Of a stretch of DNA of 12,422 bases, positions 7,129 to 12,422 are shown piece by piece. Source of the DNA: DAOUTY01 sp964453665. GTDB lineage: Bacteria; Chloroflexota; Dehalococcoidia; SZUA-161. The DNA lies in contig CAYVQT010000080.1 of the NCBI GenBank assembly GCA_964453665.1, positions 1-12,422 of the forward strand. The letters are read 5' to 3'. Numbering within the stretch: the stretch's first letter is position 1; the number at the start of each line of letters is the position of its first letter. The notes below the pieces were generated by a model. It was not told where the DNA came from and ran no database searches. It worked only from the letters and a program-made list of their open reading frames with translations. The translations under genes and the position numbers were made by a program.

Positions 7129-9069
7129 TTAAAGAGCTCGTGCAATATCAAAGCCCTCGCGAATTGCATCTAGGACCGAACGATGAGCTATACAATCTCC
7201 TATTGCATATACCTGTGACATATTTGACTTAAGTAAATTATACAGCTCATCAACAGGCTTATTCCCGGTTGCCATTACTAAAGTATCAATCCCTCCTATT
7301 ATGCTATCTTTCTCTGTAAAACTGTTTATTACAGCTATTCTTCCAACATCAATATGCTTTATAGTGGAATTTGGTATGACAACCAGTCCCTTCCTTTGGA
7401 ATCTTTCATGTATAACACGAAAAGTATTGCTTCCTACCATCGCTGGTGCATAAGGGAATGGTGTGATGAGCGTTACTTCCTTACCTAAATCAAGTAAATA
7501 ATCCGTGAAATAGCAACTCTCATAATTACTTAAATAATCTAAAACGCAAACTTTGTCACCGATTTTTGCAGGTTGTTGTAATGCGTCCCAAATAGATATG
7601 ACGTATTTTTGCTCCGCACCGGGAATATCAGGCCTATCGGGTATCGAACCGGTTGCTACTATTACTACATCCGGCCCTACTTCTTCGACGATTGCTTGTG
7701 TTGCTTCTACATTTAATATAATATTCACCCCAAGTTTACGTATTTGTTTTTCTAGCCAACGTATAACATCGTCGAAATCTTGTCGCCCCTCAATTTTAGT
7801 AATTAGGTTTATTTGTCCGCCCAAATGGTCTTCTCTCTCGTAGAGATATACGTGGTGCCCCCTCAAAGCAGCAACTCGAGCCGCTTCCAAACCTGCAGGA
7901 CCTCCTCCAATAACGACGACTTTCCTGCGTTTTTCCGCTGGCTCGATCTCACCAATCTCAAACTCTCGACCAACAGCGGGATTCTGCAAACAAGTGATCT
8001 GCAGAGATTTCTCGCGCCTATCGGTGCAACCTTGATTATCAGCAATACAGATACGAATGTCATCAAGTCTATCCTCGAAGGCCTTTACTGGTAGGTAAGG
8101 GTCACATATCAATGCCCGAACCATCTGTATTAAGTCTGCTTGACCATTCGCTAGAATTTTTTCAGCCAAGATTGGATCATTTATTCTCCCGCTACCGATT
8201 ACCGGCAATTTCACAACTTCTTTTATCGCAGCCTGTATAGGCATCCAGGCTGCTAATGGGATATGCATTCCCCCGATAGATAAAGAATAGTGCTTTACAA
8301 GGGAGCCATTACATAGATTCAAGTAGTCTATTTTCCCTGTCGCTTCCAATTTTTGCGCTATCAATCGCATAGCACTGACCCCTAAACCATTAGGCATCCA
8401 GTCATCCGCACTAATCCTAATACCCACAATAAAATCTGTGCCGACAGCCTTCCTAACACTATCAATCAACTCATAGGCGAATGCCATTTGTTCCCCATAT
8501 TCATCATCACGTTTGTTTGCCCATGGCGACCATGATTGTTGTAATAAGTATCCATGTGTACCATGTAGCTCAACTCCGTCCAACCCTCCTTCTTTTGCAT
8601 CGACAGCATAGCGAACAAATCCATCTAGTGTTTGAACGATCTCCTCCTTATTCATCCGATGTGTAGGCTCATGGTTAGACGTTGATGGCCCGCCGCTAAA
8701 AGACCATACTGGCGATAACGTAACGGACCTATCTCGCGCCATTCCAGCGTGCATCAATTGTTGCACTACTTTGCAGTCGTGTTCATGAACCGCATCTGCC
8801 ATTAATCTAAACTTTGGAACGATGCTTTGATGGCTGGGACAAGGCATACCAGCAAAAACGCTGGTAGGGTGAATTTGGAGCGGCTGTAGGATAATTAATC
8901 CACAACCTCCTTTAGCTCTAGTTCTTTGATATTCAATGTACTGGTTTCCATTTTCATCATCACCGTAGAATTTAAAAGTTGTTCCATGAGGACCAAATAC
9001 AATTCTGTTTTTAACTACCATTGCACCGACTTTAATTCCTGCGAATAAATATTTAAATTGACCAGCCAT
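7129..9069 (-). CDS. OYE/2,4-dienoyl-CoA reductase-type FMN/FAD/Fe-S oxidoreductase
   Basis: NAD(P)H-dependent reductase of the FadH/BaiCD/TMADH type, expected to reduce an enone or dienoyl-CoA C=C bond. Residues 1-335 form the FMN-binding TIM barrel: KNRIVFGPHG near the start, HGTHGYLLQQSWSPWANKR (169-187) with Y174 as candidate active-site Tyr, and IGSGRI (291-296). The linker region normally binding one [4Fe-4S] cluster reads CIADNQGC then C360: C341, D344, C348, C360. The second ligand, Cys in relatives, is Asp (codon GAT). From 384 there is an FAD/NAD(P) domain with VVVIGGGPAG (384-393), VATGSIPDRPD (471-481) and YAIGDC (621-626). Length 646 aa is normal. ATG 9069 has a strong AAGGAG upstream. 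It is separated from the cupin gene by a terminator, so it probably has its own promoter. Substrate unknown. Confidence 0.9.
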   Translation of the reverse strand: MAGQFKYLFAGIKVGAMVVKNRIVFGPHGTTFKFYGDDENGNQYIEYQRTRAKGGCGLIILQPLQIHPTSVFAGMPCPSHQSIVPKFRLMADAVHEHDCKVVQQLMHAGMARDRSVTLSPVWSFSGGPSTSNHEPTHRMNKEEIVQTLDGFVRYAVDAKEGGLDGVELHGTHGYLLQQSWSPWANKRDDEYGEQMAFAYELIDSVRKAVGTDFIVGIRISADDWMPNGLGVSAMRLIAQKLEATGKIDYLNLCNGSLVKHYSLSIGGMHIPLAAWMPIQAAIKEVVKLPVIGSGRINDPILAEKILANGQADLIQMVRALICDPYLPVKAFEDRLDDIRICIADNQGCTDRREKSLQITCLQNPAVGREFEIGEIEPAEKRRKVVVIGGGPAGLEAARVAALRGHHVYLYEREDHLGGQINLITKIEGRQDFDDVIRWLEKQIRKLGVNIILNVEATQAIVEEVGPDVVIVATGSIPDRPDIPGAEQKYVISIWDALQQPAKIGDKVCVLDYLSNYESCYFTDYLLDLGKEVTLITPFPYAPAMVGSNTFRVIHERFQRKGLVVIPNSTIKHIDVGRIAVINSFTEKDSIIGGIDTLVMATGNKPVDELYNLLKSNMSQVYAIGDCIAHRSVLDAIREGFDIARAL

Positions 9070-9126
9070 CCTTTTCTCCTTAGCTATTTATCTTCTATGG
9101 AGGCAATACTCATTTTAACACTTACA

Positions 9127-9155
9127 CTAATAGTATCCATGTCGTTGGAAGTCAA
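9127..9155 (-). promoter_or_regulatory. Possible sigma-70 promoter of the OYE gene
   Basis: On the minus strand TTGACT (9155-9150) and TATTAG (9132-9127) are 17 bp apart, 58 bp before the ATG at 9069. The -10 is a poor match. The position, just downstream of the terminator that ends the upstream operon, makes a promoter here plausible. The rest of the 303-bp gap (9070-9372) holds the terminator at 9296-9327, a small ACACTT/AAGTGT hairpin (9197-9211), and nothing else I recognise. Confidence 0.35.
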
Positions 9156-9295
9156 ATTATTATATGTCACCGAAAGCTATGCTAGTTTCCAGGAGAACAC
9201 TTAAAAAGTGTGAAAAGATGGCGAATTTCGACTATAAAGGATAAATCTACGAAATCTTTTAACGCCATTCAAATGGGGGTGGATAAAACCTGCAT

Positions 9296-9327
9296 AAAAA
9301 ACTGCCAACAAAAAGGCTTTTGTGGCA
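9296..9327 (-). terminator. Rho-independent terminator after the cupin gene
   Basis: On the minus strand TGCCACAAAA, loop GCCT, then TTTTG, a bulged T, TGGCA, followed at once by GTTTTTT. This gives a 10-bp stem with one bulge and a T-tract, 46 bp past the cupin stop. It is the clearest terminator in the window and would close the ligase-CMD-CMD-cupin unit. Confidence 0.75.
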
Positions 9328-9372
9328 TTCTCTCTGTATATCAGCTTCAAATCATGGCAATGACGAATTCTT

Positions 9373-9759
9373 CTATTGCTCTTTCTTATCAGCTTCTCCT
9401 ATTATAATAGCCCCTTTTCGTTTCCTCTGCCTTTCCGGAGGCGACCACACTTCAAGCAGCAGACTGTCTTCGATAGTTCTTACAATACCATGTCGTACAA
9501 ACGGCTCTAATCCATAAGCCATTCCTTCCTGAAATATTTCCGTTCTCTGCCCACTATCGTCTTCGACAACAAATTCCATCTTACCCTTTAAACACCAACT
9601 CATCTGTTCGTCAGCATGACTGTGCGGTTCAAAGGACGCCCCTTTATCAAATTCAACTAATGAACCCCCCAAATTATTCACTAAAATCGGCTTATAACGA
9701 ATGCCCTTTCCTATCTCTATCCAAGGAACGTCTTTATAGTTAATAAACAATCCACGCAT
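9373..9759 (-). CDS. Single-domain cupin protein
   Basis: Small beta-barrel metal-binding protein of 128 aa. The first cupin motif is FEPHSHADEQMSW with likely ligands H46, H48 and E51 or Q52; the second motif contains PFVRHGI with H90. The fold is complete (about residues 22-108) and followed by a charged tail rich in Lys/Arg. Family members range from dioxygenases and isomerases to sensors, so the reaction is not predictable. ATG 9759 has a good GAGGTG six bases upstream. It is the last gene of the unit, 49 bp after the first CMD gene and just before the terminator. A role in handling an intermediate made by the neighbouring CMD proteins is inference from position. Confidence 0.85.
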   Translation of the reverse strand: MRGLFINYKDVPWIEIGKGIRYKPILVNNLGGSLVEFDKGASFEPHSHADEQMSWCLKGKMEFVVEDDSGQRTEIFQEGMAYGLEPFVRHGIVRTIEDSLLLEVWSPPERQRKRKGAIIIGEADKKEQ

Positions 9760-9808
9760 ATAAGCACCTCACAGTTGTAATTTTTACTATTACGATTTTA
9801 GCTACTCC

Positions 9809-10189
9809 TCAGATATCCATTTCTTTAAATACTTCTCCAGCAATTTTAAGGCCTTTGCGAGTCACAGGGAAACCCGCATAGATTGTCATGGTGATAATAG
9901 TTTCGGTTATTTCTTCTTTACTACACCCGAGATTCAAGGCTCCCTTTATCCAATCGTGAAGCATATCTTCTCTCGAAAGGCATGTCATCATGGCAATAGC
10001 TGCAAGTGCTCGTAATTTGTTTGAAATTACACCCCTCTCCCCCATCAAATTCCCATAACACCAGGTTATTAACTCATTTCTTAGCGGGTCATTATCTGTC
10101 AAGCCCATGTCGTCCAGGTCACCATGACCATCGCCATACATCTGCTTGTATATTTCTATGCCCTTCTTATATAACTCATTTTCCGCCAT
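9809..10189 (-). CDS. Carboxymuconolactone decarboxylase (CMD) family protein, His-containing
   Basis: All-helical CMD-fold protein of 126 aa, close to the length of gamma-carboxymuconolactone decarboxylase subunits. Core: NKLRALAAIAMMTCLSREDM (58-77), then HDWIKGALNLGCSKEEITE (78-96) with H78 at the family's conserved His position, and YAGFP (104-108). The CxxC pair of AhpD-type peroxidases is absent, so it is not an AhpD thiol enzyme; a decarboxylase/isomerase-like or non-catalytic subunit role fits better. GGGGG stands before the ATG at 10189. Only 21 bp separate it from the second CMD gene upstream, so they are cotranscribed and may form a mixed oligomer (inference). Confidence 0.85.
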   Translation of the reverse strand: MAENELYKKGIEIYKQMYGDGHGDLDDMGLTDNDPLRNELITWCYGNLMGERGVISNKLRALAAIAMMTCLSREDMLHDWIKGALNLGCSKEEITETIITMTIYAGFPVTRKGLKIAGEVFKEMDI

Positions 10190-10210
10190 GAAATCCCCCT
10201 ACTGGGCTTT

Positions 10211-10666
10211 TTAATGAATCCAGGGAAGGTATGAAGGAGTCATTTTTAAATGAGGGTTAGCACGCCGTTTATCAAACACATCAACTGCCAGTGTACCTGC
10301 TATTCTTGCAACGGGAGATCCTCCAAAATGAGAAGTCCAGATAATGAGTTCACGGATCTCCTCCTCAGTCCATCCTGCATTAAGGCAACAATTGATCCAA
10401 ATCCGAACTAAATCTTCCCTGGGTAGAACAATTAGACCTGCAAGTATCAGCAAAGCCCGGGTTTTTAAGTCCAGACCTCCGCGCCCGAACAGGACACCAA
10501 AGGCCCAGATACTTGTATGCTCGGCATGGGTTCCTAGCGCTCCGCCATATAGTGAAACTTCTCCGAATAACGGGTCCTGAACATTTTCCTCTGCCTCTTT
10601 GGCGAAGTCCTTACTAAGTCCTTCAGTCGAAATACGCCGTTTTGTTATATAGATTCCTTCATCCAT
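10211..10666 (-). CDS. CMD family protein, second and divergent paralog
   Basis: A second CMD-fold protein, 151 aa, with an N-terminal extension of about 35 residues and a C-terminal tail ending SYLPWIH. Its core, KTRALLILAGLIVLPREDL (68-86), RIWINCCLNAGWTEEEIRE (88-106) and FGGSPVA (114-120), aligns with the neighbouring CMD protein, but the conserved His (H78 there) is Arg (R88) here. No CxxC motif is present; C93/C94 are adjacent and are not the AhpD pair. The divergence shows this is not a recent duplication. AGGAG stands nine bases before ATG 10666. It lies 94 bp downstream of the ligase and 21 bp upstream of the other CMD gene. It may be a structural or specificity subunit of a CMD hetero-complex. 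Confidence 0.82.
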   Translation of the reverse strand: MDEGIYITKRRISTEGLSKDFAKEAEENVQDPLFGEVSLYGGALGTHAEHTSIWAFGVLFGRGGLDLKTRALLILAGLIVLPREDLVRIWINCCLNAGWTEEEIRELIIWTSHFGGSPVARIAGTLAVDVFDKRRANPHLKMTPSYLPWIH

Positions 10667-10760
10667 ATCTATCTTCTCCTAAGATGAAACATAACTCCGA
10701 AGCGATTTCATGAAACTGATTAAAACATTTTGAGGTTTCTACTTTCGAAGCGAGCCTCGG

Positions 10761-12161
10761 TCACCTTTTATCTAACAACCTCTTTACTTTATGCGTAGTA
10801 GTCTTTCCCGTTTGCGGTTCGAGTTCATCGGGGCCAACAATGTCGACCTTGAGTCGCACGCCTGTGCCAGCCTTTAAAACAGCCTCTAGTTCTGACTGTA
10901 AAGTATTCGTATCGGAGATATCAGCCTTCCTCTCTACCATCACTGTCATTTCATCCTGATTTGCTACATGTTCCACTACGCATAAGTACTCTCCCGTTGT
11001 TCGAGAATCCTTACTAATAATACTGCCAACAGCCTCGGGAAATACGTTTATACCTCTGAGCTTTACCATATTATCAGCTCGACCATAGATACAATCCAGA
11101 CGCAGAGTCTCGCTACCGCAAGAGCATTTCCCTGGCAGAATAGCAGAGATATCATTGACGTCATAACGGATCAACGGGGCAGCATACTTAAACAGGGTCG
11201 TAATTACAATGTTACCCTTTTCTCCGGTGGGCACCTGTTTCCCAGACTGAGGATCTATGATTTCTATGAAGTACGCGTCTTCGAAAATATGTTTACCATT
11301 CTTGTGTGTACATTCTGAGGCGACGTTCATTACTGTTTCATGCGTCCCATAGTTGTCATAAACATCTGCACCAAACAAGTCTTCTATTTCCTTCCTGTCT
11401 CTGCGTCCGAAATATCCCGGATACTTCCTAATCTTCAGGTCCTTTCGCGGGTCAATGCCCATTTTTATGGCTTCCAGTCCAATGTGTCGAATATAGTCGA
11501 AAGAACCCATAATTGCAGTCGTCCCCCACCTCCTTGCTAACTCTATTTGTTGTGAAGTACGTGTCTCGTTGCCGGTTCCTGTTGGAAGTGGAACTGCGCC
11601 AGTGTATTTCCAAATTAGCTCTCGTGCCATATGTCCAGCATTGGCAGCCGAGAAAGTATATGTTATTTGAACCAAATCACCTCGTCCTATGCCCTGCATA
11701 TAGAAAGACCGTGAGCTGACCATTGCAGCTACTTCTCTATCTATAGGGCTATAAAACATTGGTCGTGGTAATCCGGTTGTACCACCGCTATGTTGCATAA
11801 CAAGAGGATATTGATAGCTTTCGAGGGGCGTCACACCTTGATAATCACCGAATGGGGGAAACTTCTCCAGACTGTCCCTCAAATCATAAACAGTAAAACT
11901 CGGGATCTTTGCAATATCTTCCAAAGAATTAAAATCTTCGGGAGTAAATCCTTTTTTTGCCCAAATGCGCTTATAGAATGGGATTTCCCAAGCTCTAGCG
12001 ATGGCGCTCTTGAGCCTACTCTCCTGAAGAGCAAGTATTTGATCTCTTGTCCATTTCCATACTGTATCGAAATATAGGGAGTAAGGAGGATAGTCTGCTA
12101 TAAGCTTATCGAAATCGATAGAGTATGGATAGAAAAACGAGTATTTTTTCTTGTCTATCAT
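10761..12161 (-). CDS. Phenylacetate-CoA ligase-like (PaaK-type) adenylate-forming enzyme
   Basis: ATP-dependent acyl-adenylate/CoA ligase of the PaaK branch, expected to activate a carboxylic acid, often aromatic, to its CoA thioester in the cytoplasm. Motifs in order: P-loop HSGGTTGLPRP (124-134); YGTHE (271-275) of the A5 region; the A7-type stretch LIRYDVNDI (330-338); GRADNMVKLRGINVFPEAV (360-378) hinge and A8 region; and the C-terminal KVKRLLDKR (458-466), which resembles the basic end of PaaK with its catalytic Lys candidates. Cysteines C284, C346, C348 and C357 sit where PaaK relatives often have Cys. Length 466 aa is slightly above the usual 430-440 because of an N-terminal extension. 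ATG 12161 has GGGG about ten bases upstream, a modest ribosome binding site. It is the first gene of the minus-strand unit. The true substrate is unknown. Confidence 0.88.
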   Translation of the reverse strand: MIDKKKYSFFYPYSIDFDKLIADYPPYSLYFDTVWKWTRDQILALQESRLKSAIARAWEIPFYKRIWAKKGFTPEDFNSLEDIAKIPSFTVYDLRDSLEKFPPFGDYQGVTPLESYQYPLVMQHSGGTTGLPRPMFYSPIDREVAAMVSSRSFYMQGIGRGDLVQITYTFSAANAGHMARELIWKYTGAVPLPTGTGNETRTSQQIELARRWGTTAIMGSFDYIRHIGLEAIKMGIDPRKDLKIRKYPGYFGRRDRKEIEDLFGADVYDNYGTHETVMNVASECTHKNGKHIFEDAYFIEIIDPQSGKQVPTGEKGNIVITTLFKYAAPLIRYDVNDISAILPGKCSCGSETLRLDCIYGRADNMVKLRGINVFPEAVGSIISKDSRTTGEYLCVVEHVANQDEMTVMVERKADISDTNTLQSELEAVLKAGTGVRLKVDIVGPDELEPQTGKTTTHKVKRLLDKR

Positions 12162-12253
12162 TTAAATACCCCAGCCTGTCTATTGATTTCAATTTATCAG
12201 TAGTCATTCTGCTTGTCAATAGACGTGTATCGCGGTGGCTGTAAACTATTTAG

Positions 12254-12422
12254 TGTTAAAAAGGGTAATTGAAAACAATCGATGACCTCTGTAGCTTTTG
12301 AGTAGTGAAAACTCAAAGCACTGGAAAATCCTCCCTGAACCCGAGAAGGTCATGGCAGTAGCGAGGGTATGTGCGTATTTCGGACCAAATCGGCCGCCTT
12401 CACGGAGCAAACCGGCCACCCT
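12254..12422. mobile_element. Probable left terminal region of an IS21-type element, cut by the window edge
   Basis: No gene is visible from 12162 to the edge. From TGTTAAAAAGGG at about 12254 the sequence resembles the ends of IS21 elements, which carry several short imperfect copies of a terminal repeat before istA. Two such copies stand near the edge: CGGACCAAATCGGCCGCC and CGGAGCAAACCGGCCACC, 15 of 18 matching, separated by 4 bases. A small hairpin TTTGAGT/ACTCAAA lies at 12297-12317. Assignment rests on memory of the family pattern; the transposase would lie outside the window. Confidence 0.45.

Noticed and set aside
7129..7143. GAGCT/AGCTC hairpin between etfB and the OYE gene as a bidirectional terminator
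   Set aside because: Only a 5-bp stem, inside coding sequence and without a T-tract.
7553..8094. Plus-strand open frames of 93-96 codons inside the OYE gene
   Set aside because: Antisense shadows of an intact, clearly recognisable coding region.
9210..9407. Plus-strand 65-codon frame between the OYE and cupin genes
   Set aside because: It runs through the terminator hairpin and into the cupin 3' end, and has no recognisable protein features.
10667..10760. 94-bp gap between ligase and CMD genes with a repeated CGAAGCGA
   Set aside because: An 8-bp repeat is expected by chance at this scale; no promoter or terminator stands out.
1..12422. CRISPR array, tRNA or rRNA genes
   Set aside because: No regularly spaced repeats, cloverleaf-like sequences or rRNA-like stretches were seen by eye on either strand.

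Overview
The window looks like part of the genome of an anaerobic bacterium. The evidence is a membrane-anchored HdrD-like/CCG-domain iron-sulfur oxidoreductase next to an electron-transfer flavoprotein beta subunit, and an Fe-S/flavin dienoyl-CoA-reductase-type enzyme. The histidine kinase style and these electron-transfer genes fit anaerobic Chloroflexota (Dehalococcoidia-like) or Desulfobacterota. I cannot decide between them from the sequence, and there is no rRNA or other phylogenetic marker here.

Layout. (1) Positions 1-1589 (+) hold the 3' part of a PAS-GAF-HisKA-HATPase sensor kinase whose 5' end lies outside the window. (2) Positions 1590-4200 are an insertion-sequence graveyard: an IS3-type transposase tail with its right end; a small basic ORF; a perfect 14-bp inverted repeat spanning 73 bp; a decayed IS5-type transposase (two stops, an internal deletion and a frameshift); and an IS1595-type transposase killed by one nonsense codon. 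The IS5 right end sits inside the 3' end of the IS1595 gene at a CTAA/TTAG target, so the relics are nested. (3) Positions 4242-7106 (+) are a two-gene unit, the HdrD-like membrane oxidoreductase then etfB, with no etfA beside it. (4) Positions 7129-12161 (-) run convergently: a PaaK-like adenylate-forming CoA ligase, two different carboxymuconolactone-decarboxylase (CMD) family proteins, a cupin, a rho-independent terminator, and then an old-yellow-enzyme/2,4-dienoyl-CoA reductase-type flavoenzyme with its own possible promoter. (5) From about 12254 to the right edge the sequence resembles the multi-repeat terminal region of an IS21-type element.

How the genes may work together (inference). 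The ligase would activate a carboxylic acid, possibly aromatic or alicyclic, as a CoA thioester. The CMD proteins and the cupin would modify a ring or side-chain intermediate. The OYE-type enzyme would reduce an activated C=C bond. EtfB, with an EtfA encoded elsewhere, and the membrane HdrD-like protein would carry electrons between acyl-CoA chemistry and the quinone pool. The substrate cannot be read from the sequence. The block has IS sequence on both sides, so it could be an accessory catabolic island.

The most distinctive molecular observations are a Cys-to-Asp replacement at one of the four canonical [4Fe-4S] ligand positions of the OYE/dienoyl reductase, the etfB without a neighbouring etfA, and the tandem unequal CMD pair in which the conserved His is kept in one protein and is Arg in the other.
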